From Gibbula magus (taxonomy: Eukaryota; Mollusca; Gastropoda; Trochida; Trochidae), in contig OW388296.1 of assembly GCA_936450465.1 (NCBI GenBank), forward strand, positions 18,580,526-18,644,525: a stretch of DNA of 64,000 nt, read 5' to 3'. The stretch's first letter is position 1, and every line of letters starts with the position of its first letter. The notes under the pieces are model-generated. The model saw only the letters and a program-made list of their open reading frames with translations, searched no databases and was not told where the DNA came from. Both the position numbers and the translations under genes were made by a program. Positions 22,147 through 35,727 of this stretch are shown piece by piece.

Positions 22147-25100
22147 ATGTCTTCCTGTGTTGTAAGAAAAGCCAACGCCAAAGATTTCAAAGCCGTGCTC
22201 GACATTGGTACTGTATACGATGGAATGGATTATCTCCCCTACTTCTATCATGATTTCATCAACGATCCTGACTACATCTCATATGTGTGTGAAGTGGACG
22301 GAAAGATTGTAAGTTACATGTATATATAAACAGGACAATATAACACTGTTATAATCATACACAAAAGTGTGTAAAACATTAACGTTACATCCAAAATATC
22401 GTGTTTATTGGATACGATGGGCTTATGGCGTGACATGATGTCAAGCGTCTGTCCGTCCTTCTTTTTTTTTTCCATTCGTAAATAATCAGCTTTTTTCTTA
22501 TCAAGCACCACTGAGAGCTGAAATCATGTGTACACACCCCATCGGGGATTATGAATTTGAAGACTCACGATAAAGGTCAAGGGGATACGGCCTAAAAAAC
22601 TATTTCAGTATTCTGCACATGATAAAGATCTAGAAATTTTATGTAATTCAGCAAAGAACCACTGACTGCGGAGAGCTGAAATCTTGTGTTCAGACCCAGG
22701 ATTATTAGGTCTTCAGGACGAATGCCTGGAAGACCTATTGTTCTTATCCGTTTGTTTTCTTATTATTTGTACATTTTTTGTGCACCCAATTCTGAAGTAA
22801 CAGCTCGGCCGATTTGCATGAAATTTTCAAGGATTATATCCTGTGACAGAAACTAGCCCTTTACGTCGGCCGATGTTTGTTCATGAGTTATCTCCCCTTG
22901 AAGTCAAAACTTTCAACCTTAATAGCTCGAAAACTTATAATGATAATTTCACAAAACCTTCACGAATAAGTTGGCAACAACATTCCCCGTTTCTCATTAC
23001 GAAGCTGGATAACTGCTACATAACGTGATTTCGCCAAAATTAACATTTCGACTTGGTATATGAGTAACTAGCAATTTAAAATCGTCAATTTTAAAAAGGG
23101 CCAATTTTGGCCTCCTGTTCAATGGGACATAACTCTGTCGAAAATGAGGATATATCAGAAATATTTATTGCAATGTGATCCAGACACGTTACGTAAAATT
23201 TCTGTGGAACATCTACATCATGTAAAAGTTGATGGTTAGGCCACAATATAAACATTTGTCAAAACATATGACATTTCGTGATTTTTAGACTTTTTGAGGG
23301 ATATTTTCTTTGGAGAATTTTCGATCGTAAACCACCGAATATGGCAACACGTTTAATCGTTCATCAGTAGAAACGTCATTTATGAAGGACAATAACTGTC
23401 AAACATGTATCTGTTATAGTTTACTTGTGACAAGTCATAGAAGATTGTCATTCTTCGAAAGTCGCCATTTTAGCAAAGTTGAAAGGGTCATTACTGCTAT
23501 TCATGATAATTAAATTTTATTGACACCTACGTATGCACCATTTCAACTGTTATGTAGAGCCATTTGATTATAAAGTTGGTAGTTAAGTTTCAAACATTGC
23601 TAATGTCGTATAGGGGTCCGCAAATGAACATTTTGTAGTATTTTCTTCAGAAGAACAAGTGCATTAATTATGTATACAATCTAAACGAAGATTACATCCA
23701 CTAAAGTGGAATTTTAAGCACAACAGCTTATGTGTTGCAACTTACTATGGAAATGTTAATCGTTTTGTTCTAATAATGAAGAAGATAATGTAAGGGTCCA
23801 TAAATGGGATTTTCAGAGAGATATTTTCTTTGGATAATTTTTATGAAAAAACTACTGAAGATATAGACATGTTTGATAGCTAACTTTCAAACAATTCTTA
23901 TGATTAATGGAAGGTTGAAGTCAAACATGGTGTTCATTGTCAAGTCTTGAAGATTTAAGAAATAGAAGACGAGTTGGCGTGCTTTATCGTTGCATAAAAC
24001 ATAGCAGGGAGTGTAAAACACAAAGGGCGATAAAACTGTCGACATATTCATTGTTCAATGTCAGTACTATCACAATGATTTATATTGCTGATAACAGTCA
24101 AATGGGATAGTATTCCTTGACTAATGGATGACCAGACTGTAGTTGAAGATGACATCCATTACATCGTGGTTTGGATAAATCCTTGATAGGGATAGTAATA
24201 CATTATTATGATTATATTATTTTTCTAGATAACGATATTTCAAGGTGTAAGAATGACACAAATGACACTATTATTAAACAAATAAGTTGTAGTTAAAACA
24301 TATAGTTGATGGATTCTTATGTAAAACTTGTATTCGTTTGTTTTTTCGACATTTACGCAAATTTTAATGTTGGTGTGTACATTAGTTTACCAATTAAATT
24401 GTCAATAAAATTGTATGAACAGCAGCAACTAAAATCAAATCATGTTGCACCTTTACATGTACTATTAACCCCTACAATGTACAAACAGAAGGGTTTGCTG
24501 CATAGCAACTACCATTGATAGTTAGTTTTGAATTTTACAACAACCGGAACAGTGATGGAGCAACTACCATCATAGTGTACAGTTTTTAATTTTGCTAATA
24601 TCCCGGTTTCGATCAATATTACTTAGTTATTACAATGTTACTTTGATGCAAGTCCTAAATTATCACATTCGACATAAAATTACACAAAAGATTGGCTTGA
24701 TCCATGCAGATTTGCTGTATTCATGTAGAAAGTCACCTTTTCGCGGATTTTCTCTGACGACGATTGACTTGTTCCGAAATGTTCAAATTATAAATTATTT
24801 ATTACATGTCAAGTTCCCAAGATGTAGAGATTGTAAATTATAGCTATTCAAGACTCGAAAGAGGTTGATATCGATCACATCATTCGATTGAAAATGTTCA
24901 AAACTAACCAATTTCGGGACCCACCAGAGTTGAAAAAACTACTGTCTGTCGAGAAAATGGTTGTTGACGACTGCCAACTTCCGGTTTAGCATGGACAGGG
25001 CTTACCCCCTCTGAATAAGAGTCAAGGGGCCACGGCATCAAACGTTGTTTATTCTCTAGATCTCAAAATCCCAGCAAGGTGAAATTTCCCGTACAGACTA

Positions 25101-26192
25101 CAGAGCGTAAGAGGATTATACATCGTTGATTTTGTGGCCCTGCGAAATAAAAACCTATTTTCGTATTTATCTTTCGATTTAAAAGCTCTTGAAAAACTTA
25201 ATCTTCTGTCGACAAATTAGCAGATGATTAAGCACAACATGGTGAGCTTCAGGGCGAATGGCTTACGTTTTTGTGCATACAAGTCACCTATGTTTTTAGT
25301 GAAAGTGAAGGTTTACTGCCAGAAATGATACCAGCTGTTCCTGAGGACCTAACACTTTAAAAGCGGATCAGCAATTGTGTAGACTTTTTCTTGATTATTT
25401 TCCCTTTTGCAGATTGGCTATCAGTGTGGATTGATACATGATGATGGCAGAGTGATTCAGACAAGGGCAGCGCGTGTAATACCATCATACCAGAGGAAAG
25501 GTTACAATGCAGCCATGGTTGTCCGCTTACTAGAAGACATAGCAAACAACGCCAATATACAATGTATGTGGTTTGCTTCTTACAGTGACACCATCAACTG
25601 GGCAGCTGTTCATGAAGACCCAAGCAAGAAACATCTGAAAACGCTGGTGATTCACATAATAGTTGGTCATTGCTATATATCTCATATGTGTCCAAGGGAT
25701 TGTGTGGCTTTGTGGGTAAATCGTTACAACACCATATTATCCAGCATCGGTTAGTACATGTATCATGTGATATCGTCTTTCTATTTTATTCAGAAAGAAT
25801 ATCAGTTCATGATGCCACGTCCAAGCACAAGCTACACACTGTCAAACATGATGCGCCTCAACAAAACTCAACTTGAGGTAATCTTTGATTGCAGCACTCT
25901 CTGTCAAAAGCTGTTTCCTCAAGGAATCATACAGGTGCATTACATTCCTCTCGGACTGGAGAAGAAGAACATCCGACACATCATTAACGACAACACATCA
26001 GTGTATGTTAAGGTCTCGGAGGAGCGTACACTCAATGAAGACGAAATGAGGATTAAAGCTGTGTCAACCATAAGTATTGGTATTCGATACTGGAGTCCAG
26101 CTGGTCAGGTGTGTGAAATATCCTTCTATGGAGAAGACCTCCATGACCTGGAAGATCATATTCAGGCTCATACTACACCTACCAGAAAGTGA
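22147..26192 (+). pseudogene. Acetyltransferase copy B: NAT16-like, chimeric and frameshifted
   Basis: Exons 22147-22308 (54 codons), 25413-25646 (78) and 25794-26192. Exons 1 and 2 encode the same protein sequence as copy C. In exon 3 a 2-bp deletion near 26168 (CTCATACTAC against CTCATATACTAG) shifts the frame, giving a short wrong tail and TGA at 26190. The original frame resumes in another phase to 26295, where the TAA shared with copy A is also present. The intron 2 donor is weakened (GTGATT; A and C have GTGAGT). Bases at the exon 3 start are C-like (TATCAGTTC, 25800-25808), while from 25852 they are A-like (ATGATGCGCC), so B joins a C-type 5' part to an A-type 3' part. An intact promoter remains, so a transcript is possible. 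Confidence 0.8.
22700..23600 (+). repeat. Dispersed repeat in intron 1 of gene B
   Basis: It opens with a hairpin, AGGTCTTC...GAAGACCT at ~22708-22738, then TTGTTCTTATCCGTTTG and a 'GCACCCAATTCTGAAGTAAC' segment. The arrangement resembles dispersed bivalve repeats. The same sequence is in gene C at ~36288. Its right end is not defined. Confidence 0.35.
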
Positions 26193-26295
26193 ATCTATCA
26201 ATGTTGGATTGTTTGTGTCTCATCTATTTCCACAAGAGATTTTGGATGACATCTATAAGAAATTTACCCAAGGCAATGGAAAGCATCTTGGCTAA

Positions 26296-27922
26296 TATCA
26301 CCCGGCTGTCGTGAAAAACAAACTTAAAGATACATCGGCAATATCGAAGTACTAAGTGTCATTCATTTGCCACCTAAATGATTCTGAACTTGAGAATCTT
26401 ACTAGGACAATTTGCTGCTAAGATGCTACTTATATTAATTAACTCAATTAATTGTGGGACACGACCAATAAACATTAACCAAGATATGGTGACAAGGACA
26501 CAGTCATAATGATGTAGGCTACATGTGACTGTTTAAATAATGAGTAATAAAGGTAATAAAACAATCCAATCATCAAAACCAGCATTTACAATTTTAACAA
26601 GAAAAAGGACTATTGAAACATATATGCTAAATTCTAAATAACACTTAAAGAGTTGAGTTTTGTTTGTAAACTATGTCGACTGCCCTTTAATCATTTGTAA
26701 GCAAAGTCAACCGAGAGAGTGACATGCAATGTAAATTACATTTAATAGCAGAACGTGCTTGTAATGATGCTGACTTTGAATGTCAATTCATGATCTATGA
26801 GACTTTGATATGAATATTGGTGAACGATTCATTTAAGAATCGAATGTCAGTTTGTGTGTTTGCAATGGAAAATAAACGATGTCAAAGCGTCATTCACAAT
26901 CTTAAGCTTGTGACTGAAGCGAGCTTGCGAGCTTCTGAGGTCAACATCTTTCAAACAGGGGGATAACGAGATCAATTCCTATAAGTTGAAAGAATTAGTT
27001 GAGTTTGTCAGTAAGAGAAACGGAAACGTGATTTTGACACAGCAGCGGATATAACAAACAAATTAATAACACTTCATTATAACAGTTAGTTTGATGAGGT
27101 TCCGCGAAGTAGTGATCTCGTCGGAATCATTCCTTTTTAGTGTATCTTGAGAGGGACATCAAGCTACAAGTCAGACATGACTCTGACACTACTCTGTCGT
27201 GAAAGCTGAACTTTATGACTGGGCTTGGAAAACACTTTCTGGTAGAATGCCTATTTCCGAAAGAATGTTGCCTTATTAAAACCTGCATCCTAGTACGGTA
27301 GATTTTCTAAGTACAGGATGGCACTTTTTCCGTTGTTGCAATGCTCATTTTAAAAAAAACCATCAACTCATGTCTTAATGAACATTTTAAAGCAAAATCG
27401 GATTGTTGCAAATGGAGGTGTGTAAATTGATGCTATTACAAATATTAATTCATATTTTGACGATAATCTAAAATATATTAAGTATGATTTCAATTTTTGA
27501 ATTACACAAGTGCATTATCTCAAGTATGTAAAAAAATATAAAAAATGTAATGTAAAAATGTAAAAGATACCTGGACCCATTTATAGAGTTAGCATCGAGT
27601 CCTTATATATCATGAGAATACAATTAGAAATGCGTGCATGTATATTAGCGCTCGTATATTATTTCATGCGCTTGAGAACATGCCATGTTTGGTTGATAAA
27701 ATGTCATGAGAGCAAACATGAATGCTTAAGCATATTTTCACTTTGATTGGATTTTCATATATCAAGGATATTTGTCTGTGTTATCAGATTTCTCTTTCTA
27801 AAGTGTAAGGTAGTAATCTAAACTTTCTAAATATTGTATATCCATCAATCAATAGATGTTACACTTGTTATATGTACATTCGACCTGTAATATAGATTGT
27901 TGCGAGTAGTTGTAATATTTGG
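26296..27922 (+). other. 3' flank of copy B, no further gene
   Basis: Duplicate of 12609-14230, with AATAAA near 26467. No supported gene. Confidence 0.55.
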
Positions 27923-28537
27923 TAATAGTCCGGCAGCCAGCCCTTGTGACCAGGAAAGTGGGTCCATAGAAAATATTTTTGTTCATGGTGAACCCTATGG
28001 GTATATAACTTGAGGAAACTGAATGATGACACTTTGTCATCATTGAGCATTTTGAATACTTAATGTTTTAATTAGATAGGGTAAACTTCTGATTTCAGTT
28101 ATCCAGACACATCAAGTAATTATATTTCAGTATTCACAAAATTGAAATAAAATTAAGGCAGTTACGTATATATCAAGTGTTGTCTATTAGCATTATGAAA
28201 ATAAGTGCACTTTTTTCACTTTTTTGGTTGAAAAAAAAGGCCAAAATGTTGATAATATGTCTGGATAAACGAGGTTTCTGAGCAAATTTGGTTTTCTTGC
28301 AATACGATTGGATTTAATGGTGTAATCATTTACTTTTGATTATAATCACGATTATTGAATCATAATCAAAAGAAATAGTGATAAGGTTTCAGTTGCTATA
28401 AATTTACTTTTGACAAATTCTGAAAAAAGGACCTCCATGTAACCCAACATCATTATGAATACTTGACCTAAGAACAAGGAGATTTTCTGGATAACAACTT
28501 CTTTAATGTAAAAATACAATACGTTTCGGAGTATATA

Positions 28538-29070
28538 AACTGAGGTGCAAAAGAAAGTATATCACTCAGTTGTATTTATGATATTTATAATTGTCATAGT
28601 TACATATCTCGAGTTTTCGACGTCGTATTAAAAAATGACTAGTTTGGCAAATTAGTCCAAACATTAAATCAGTCAAAGAATACCTCTACGCGTTTAAAAA
28701 AAAAAAAAAATTAAATTTAAAAAATTTAAATTTTGAAATTCCCCCAAATTAATTTTGACAAAACACAACTGTTCATCGATATATATACGACATACTCTGT
28801 GTGAAAATCAATAAATATTCCTCGTCCTGCCCACATTTACAACATTTTGAACATGGTAGGGGTCATGTTGGTGTAAATTTCATTTCTTACCCCTGTCTAC
28901 TTTAAATAATGATATTTAAGTTAAAAAATAAAACAGTCACAAATTAAGTCATTCAAACTACTGTCGAAAGGTATTATTGTATCGTGCCATTATCAAATGC
29001 ATCTAATTTCTTTAAAATATTGAATTAATCAAAAACAACTGAGTGATATACTTTCTTTTGCACCTCAGTT
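28538..29070. mobile_element. TA-flanked MITE with ACTGAGGTGCAAAAG ends, unit 2
   Basis: Duplicate of 14846-15367 carried in the second tandem unit. It differs by small indels, such as a longer A-run near 28699 and 12 extra bases near 28827. Confidence 0.75.
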
Positions 29071-29254
29071 TACTTACTCCATCATCAGGTGAAATGTAAG
29101 AAATAACAAAATGATATACATTCATATAGTTAAGAAACCAATGGCGAGAAAACTCAAATCAGATAGATTAAATTAAGTTTTTAAGATAAATTACGCATGA
29201 GAGTGGTATATATTGATGATTTGTGGTGCAAACATGAGGAGCATTAATAGTTGA

Positions 29255-30890
29255 TTGTTAAATCAGCAATGGCCTGTGGGCTTTATTGAAGTAGTGATTG
29301 GACAACAGTAACACATTGGTAATAGGAGGAAAGCCAATTACCTTTATTGTAGATACAAGAACTGTTGATTGGATGTTAAATGCAGAAGACATGCTGATTG
29401 AGAGTATTAGGAGAGGCCAGTGATTGTGGCTGGGGTGTGAAGTAGTTGGGCGGTGAATGGTTCTGGGTGTAGACTCCTCAGATAAACTCTGACAAGAGTG
29501 AATGGATGGTAGGGTGGGTGCTCCTCGGATTTGCCTCCGACAGAATATAGATGTTTGAGATGAGTGAATCCCCAAGTACATGTTAGGAAGATTCTGTGGT
29601 GGCGGTTTTGCAGGTTGTTCCATTGTACTGTCAATCGCTTATTGGAGTTTTCTTTGGTGCCAGTTGTTATTTGTTGACAAGACTGTGGTAGCCTCCCAAT
29701 TTGTAATGTGATCCTTGTTCAGAGTATGCTCAGATAGGGAGGATTTCTGGTCAAGTGTGTTGACATACGCTTTATGTTCCTTGATCCTTGTGTTGATAGG
29801 CTGCATCATTTCTCTGATGTACTCTTGTCCACATTGGCATGGAATTTTTAAGATGCATCCTTTTGTAGTGCTGGTTCCTCTGCTCTTGGCTTTGAGTAGC
29901 TGCTTGAGGATCTAGATTGTACATGGAAATGTAACGTCAATGCTGACTTTGTTCTTGATGAGGCGGGCGATCCTGTAGCTGAGATAGCTGATGTATTTAG
30001 GGAATTGTTACTCGAATTTCTCGGTTAAAGGGGCAGTAGCACGTTTTTTCGCTCAAATAAGTTGATGAAATGTATTTAAATAATAATTTCACCAATAGTA
30101 AAACATCCTTCTCTCTTCGGAAAATAAAGTTTAAAATGAGTGTACATGTTTCGGTAAAGCCATGGGAATCGTTTTTGTAATACAAAATAATAAATTGTGT
30201 TCAAAATAAAATGGCCGCCATTTAATTTTTGCTTTATACGCAACATAGTTTTTACCACTACAGATAATTGGTATGTGTAATAAGATGTGTTTTACCCTCT
30301 AAAGTTAATTTTATTGACATAAACTATCATTATAAATGGGAAATTTGAAAAAATATTGTTTGCAAAAAACGCGCTACTGCCCCTTTAAGGCCTGTGGGTG
30401 GTAGCTCTTATGGTGAGTGTTTTCACGATGGTCTTGATGACAAGGCTTGCTGGATATCAATTAATTGGGGGTAAATGTGTCCTTTCGATGTTTTGGTTCT
30501 TTATTGAGGACATCAGGTTGACAGATGGATTTTATCACGTTTTTTGAGTGTGGCTATGATTGATTAGTGGATGATAACTGTATTGTGTGTACTGGTCAGA
30601 GATGTTCTCAGTCCGTGCCCAGTAGTTTGCAAGGGGAGATGGTGGTTAGTTTCTGTTTCCATTGTCAACCTGATTCTTGGATGCTAGGCGTTGAGATGTT
30701 GTAGAAGATGATGGCTATGGTGGTGAAGGTGTCATCAACCTTGTGGAACCAATAAAGCGACTGAAAAGGAGCATTAGAGAGTGCTGGTTCTTGGAAGAAT
30801 GTCATTAGGGAAGATAGTTGTGAGCCCATTTGAAGTCCGTGGATCTTGTCAGTGAAGATAAAATAGACGTAGCTGATGGTTAACTTGGGC
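29255..30890 (-). pseudogene. Penelope-like retroelement remnant, unit 2
   Basis: Duplicate of 15555-17190 in the second tandem unit, with the same breaks and the same nested MITE. It is degenerate in the same places, so it was dead before the tandem duplication. Confidence 0.7.
30025..30388. mobile_element. TTAA-flanked MITE (piggyBac-like), copy 3
   Basis: Duplicate of copy 2 in the second tandem unit, with the same flanks, so it is not a separate insertion. Confidence 0.85.
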
Positions 30891-31100
30891 CGTGTTCAAG
30901 ATAGGTTTCAAAGTAATCGCTCAATTAGTGATTACTTTTAAAACTCTCTTGAACGCGATTGCTCAATGTAGCGCTACGTAGCAAAGCGAGCAAACTTCGA
31001 GGAATTTGCACTGTGTCGTTCAAGAGAGGAGAAGCGCTCATTAAGCGCTACATTGAGCGATCAATGAGCGCTACGAAGCGCTTCATTTTGTTGAACCGCC
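30883..31100. repeat. Cluster of nested palindromes (AGCGCT-rich), unit 2
   Basis: Duplicate of 17190-17400. It differs by a short insertion (AGAGAGGAGAAGCGC) in the second stem. Confidence 0.4.
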
Positions 31101-32460
31101 GGCTGTTGTCGAGCTGTTCAATGCGGATGTGGAGGTTGTAGCTGACCACAGTGTCTGTGAGACAAGTCCTACATCATGGACTCACCATCATGTGCCAACC
31201 GCGCTGCAAAAATTATACCCTTTGGACATTAATTTAATATTGAAAATAACGTGATATCTTGCATCTGCAGTAATGTAAATCATTCAATGATCCGTTGATT
31301 CGACAGAAAGACAGTACAGTGTTCTTTAGAATGAAACACATTATTGTCAGTACAACTGCGCAATTTCTTTGGATAAGCCGAGCAACTGTTTTTGTTTGTT
31401 GTTTTCGTTGTCTCTGTTGTCCTTGTCTTTGCTGTTTTGTTTTGATGTATACATATATTCATATTACCTATGAAATAACAAAGTGTTTGATGTTCCTGAT
31501 TGAAAAATGTGTTGCAACGTCTCGCCTACACCATTAGTGTTATCTGAGTAAGGGTTTGAATATGTGCACGTCCACATTTTTTAATGTCACTTTTCAGGTC
31601 ATTGCAGTTATACGTTTAACGTTTAAGAAACATTCTAGCTTATTCTTCTAGGGAGACTACTCTTGTCAACCAATAACTTAACCTTCAAATTGCCCAATTT
31701 CAGTGCCCGCTTCGTGTTCGTATCTAGGCTCTAAACTTTGAAATTGACTATTTCCTGTTTTTGTCGTTAGCAAATTAACTATTTGTAATAAACGTGTTGC
31801 TTGGTGAATAATAAAAATTCATTTCAATACAAAATAAAAATGGTAAATTGTGTTTTTTTAAAAACACCATAAAATCGTCAAAAATTACCATTTTCTCACC
31901 ACAAGAAGTGACATTGTTACACGAAGGCCTATTTCAGAATTTGGCAAAAGTAAACAAATATAAACACAAACTGAAACTTTATCACCATTTCTTTTGATTA
32001 TGATTCAATAATCGTAAGTATAATCAAAAGTAAATGATTACATCATTAAATCCAATTTTATTGTAAGAAAACCAAATTTGCTAAGAAAACCTCGTTTATC
32101 CAGACATAGTATCAACATTTTGGCCTTTCATTTTTTTCAACACTTTTTCAAACTTATTTTCATAATACTAATAGACAACAATTGATATATAACTACCTTG
32201 ATTGTATTTCAATTTTGTGAACACTAAAATATAATTACTTGATGTGTCTGGATAAATGAAATCAGGAGTGTACCCTATCTAATTAAAACATTAATTATTC
32301 AAAATGCTCAATGATGACAAAGTGTCATCATTCAGTTTCCTATAGTATATACCCACAAGGTTCAATTTCTGTAAAAACATTTTCTATGGACGCACTTTCC
32401 CACCAAGGGTGAAAATCGGGGTTTGGCTGCCGGACTGTAAGAAAGGGTCGGCAGAATTCA

Positions 32461-32646
32461 CTATGATTTCTTATGAAACTGATTTGTTAAGGTGTTGGTC
32501 ATCATCAAGTCCACAAGACCACAAGAAACAACACACGTCCTGTCATTTACGCGAGATTGTTTAAAATTGCAATTCGCGGCCATAGTGTGAGCCCAAGACA
32601 TAAGGACCTGTAGATATAATACAGTTAGCATTGTTGCATAAATCAC
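32461..32646 (-). CDS. Possible secreted cysteine-containing peptide exon, unit 2 (deleted)
   Basis: Same signal-peptide-like start and CNFKQSRVNDRTCVVSCG as unit 1. A ~55 bp deletion then changes the remaining frame, ending at 61 codons. Probably non-functional if the unit 1 frame is real. Confidence 0.2.
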   Translation of the reverse strand: MIYATMLTVLYLQVLMSWAHTMAANCNFKQSRVNDRTCVVSCGLVDLMMTNTLTNQFHKKS

Positions 32647-32649
32647 TAT

Positions 32650-35130
32650 TACTGAGTACTTGGTAGGTTCCCGGTGTGTTCACGTGTAACCTGGTGGAGT
32701 TGAGAGCACGCTTCACACGCACTCATGCATGTCTCATGTCTGTCCTCGTACCTAATTCCACCTCGTTCTGGTGATTTGTTCGCCACGTGTTTGAGGTTAT
32801 GGGTAGGGTGAAGGCACTTCAACATTTTGTGGAATATTGTCAACGTACAGTTTAACAACAACAACGATCGCTCGTTTGTCGTGTTTTTTTAATCTCGGGA
32901 TATTATATAACTCACCTACAGTCCCTACTTCCTCTGCAAACTGATAATGCCATGGGCAACCTCTCTTCACAGCATTACGTTCTTTGGTGTAGAGGCATTT
33001 GATTGGACGTGGTGTTACCTAATTAGACGAATATCTTCATAAGCGTTTTTGACTTATAATGTGAGCCCTTTCTAAGTAACGATATTCACTCTCCATTTTT
33101 GCCTCATGTTTTATGATACTTCAGAACCTGATCACAATCTGCAAAGCGTTTACTGCACCGTCTTCTTGTTGTCTCTCTTTGTCCTGCATCTCAAATCAAT
33201 ACAATCTTCTTTCAAACGCAAATGATCCCTCATCTTTGCTCCAATACTTTCCATATTCCCCATTCCATATCTGCATGTCGTATTCAATTTGAGCTTCAAT
33301 TTTTTACTTCATCAAAACTTTCTGAAGATTTCTTTTGTCAGATTGTTTCAAAACTCTGTACTTTCAATTCCAGGATGGTCACTCTTGATTTTATCAATAT
33401 CACTTTCAATTCTATTAAACTGATCTTGACTTGAGTTACTGCCGACCCTCCATTCATAGGGGAGGATTGTAAGGAAAATTATGTATTGTGTAGTATCCAG
33501 TTAATGTGATAAACCATAGGGCCGTATGCAAGTAGCATGCTGACACCTGCGCCTGTCGTTTTATATACTTGGGTTTGAACTCGGAGCATTAAGATTTTGC
33601 GTTTCTTGTTATATCTTCCTGTCGAGCCGGTTGACAGATTCAGAGTTGCAAGGTGCCAGTTGTTAAAAATAATGGTGATAGTTTAAAAAGCAGGTCGTTG
33701 GCAATCACTAACACGTCTTCAGCCTTTCAGCTTGATCGCGTGAACTAGTAAACTGTAAACCCCAACTTTCCTGATGGAGCTCGGTATGTGTATGTGAGTC
33801 GAGTCACGATATACTATTACTTGTTAAGTTTCGAGATACAATTTGTAGTTCAAACACCGGTGAAGAAGCGATGATTATGCTGTAAAAGTGCAGTTATCTT
33901 GACTGCAGTGGAGCTAACAAACGTTTCATTGTATCTAAAATTGATGATGAATGATATTGTATATTGTAGTTTTCAATAAAACAAAAGACTTCTGTAGAGA
34001 TAAGAGTCTGAAAATATGATTTAATTTTTTCTCAAATATTTTGCCACCGTCCTCATTCGGAGAAAAAGAAAACGATAACAAATCGTTTATATCGTTTTCT
34101 CGAATTCCCTCTCCACACAAAATCCTGTACTGAAATTGAGGGAAGCAGCCGTAAAATGTGTCATATCCATTTGTTTTCAACGGTTTAGATTGAAACTCTG
34201 ACAGTAAATAAGTCAAAAAGTTATACAAATAATAGTTGTCAAAACCCTCGTAATGAATATTTTCAATAAAAATGTATATGTAAACTAAATGGAGCAATTA
34301 ACTTTTCTCTTATTTATGTAACAATACATGTAATTATGTTCTAAACGTGACAACGAAAGAATTAATAAGATGTCCAAACCTATTTTTCAATGATAAGATT
34401 GGAAGAAACTATTTATGTACAGTACTTATACATGTATGTACTTTATGACTTGTCACCTTTTAGTTACCACTGCTTATTTCGATAGCATACATGTAGAATA
34501 AGTACATATTAAACAAGAATCTTCCCCCTTTACATGTTTATGTGTTTTAAGTAGAGAGTATAACATATTCAAAATTATCAAGCCAAATATGTTTTTTGTC
34601 TGTTGTATATGAGCTTCCAAAATTATGTTTGACTGATTGACGTGCGTAAATTGCGGTGCATTGTCCAGTTTTCAATGAAAAATCATCAGCGTTACCTTAA
34701 TATCGCCCTTATACTGAGCAAACTATCATCAAAATAGTAATTTCCATTAACAGTTCGTGCTTCTCGATCAAATTGCAGCATTTATAACGTTTGGTGTATA
34801 TGTGACCCCCAACAACAAAATTCAAGAACCTTAAACAGACGCACCGCTTTTCAGTGCGATAAGGAAAATCAAGGACATACATGTAATCCCGTTTCTCCAT
34901 TAAGTTCTGAATGTCCATTAAGATAACATTATACCCAATGTACTCACTTTATCTAAACCATGCTGTTTGTTTTAAGTAAATTCACCAAAGAGAATATCTA
35001 TAATGAAAACTGCCATTGTCATTCTATTTCTTAATAGTACAGCAGGTTATTCACGTGATCAGTCATTTGTAACGTTACAGATAGGTGAGAAGGTCACATT
35101 GACAGGTAATAATACATAAAGCATGGCCAT
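32650..35130. other. Intergenic sequence upstream of gene C
   Basis: Duplicate of the unit 1 sequence. A 120-codon minus-strand frame at 33935-34297 is not open in unit 1, where one or two bases differ, so it is taken as chance. Confidence 0.5.
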
Positions 35131-35137
35131 CGATCCT

Positions 35138-35216
35138 TATAAAACGTACATCTAACAGCGGCAGGTACATTTTTGTTCACATCTTGTGCCGTCACTGGGG
35201 GAAGCTGACAAGGAAG
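35138..35216 (+). promoter_or_regulatory. TATA box and 5' UTR exon of gene C
   Basis: TATAAAA at 35138-35144 and donor GACAAGGAAG|GTGAGT at 35217, with acceptor CATCACAG before the start codon at 35728. It is almost the same as in gene B. Confidence 0.6.
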
Positions 35217-35727
35217 GTGAGTGTATACTTATATCAAAGCTGAAGAGTTCACAACAAAGATTAATATATATAAATACTTTGATTTGTTTCATTTATGCTA
35301 AACTTGATAAATATTTAGCCTCTGATGAGATAATAGAAATGTTGATGTACTGGAAACCTATCAGTCCTAAAACATTGTAATGTTAACGAATGTGCAAACT
35401 TTCCCATTCGCGATGATTCGGGACCGATGACTCGGGTCATAGTGACATAGGGGCAGAAGGAAACGTCACTGGTCAATGGCTGTATCGGTTGTGATGTTGA
35501 CTTGTTTGTATGGGTTGTGATGTTGACTTGGCTGTATGGTTGTGGTGTTGACTTGGCTGTATGGGTTGGGAGGTAAGGACACATGTTAAAGTGAAGTTTA
35601 ATAACTATTTGAAACGTTAAAGGTTTCTGAATAGAGAGTCCTGCATTGTCAATATAATTTAATGTAATATTCTAAACACTAAACAGCATATTATGTGATA
35701 AATATCATATGTTCTCTACATCACAGA

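Larger units (their letters stand above)
12140..25828 (+). repeat. Tandem duplication unit 1 (~13.7 kb)
   Basis: This unit runs from the start of exon 3 of copy A to the same point in exon 3 of copy B (offset 13,689 bp). It is nearly identical by eye to 25829-39411, including nested transposons, promoter, exon 1, both introns and exon 2. Differences are mostly single bases, plus small indels such as an extra ~62 bp near 19757. Confidence 0.9.
27926..32437. mobile_element. 4.5 kb element with ~500 bp inverted ends, unit 2
   Basis: This is the same insertion as 14234-18736, copied with the tandem unit and not an independent insertion: its flanks and nested elements are identical. TAA lies at 27923-27925 and 32438-32440. 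Confidence 0.8.

Noticed and set aside
33935..34297. 120-codon minus-strand frame upstream of gene C
   Set aside because: The near-identical unit 1 sequence (~20344-20700) breaks it by small differences. No homology or splice context was seen.
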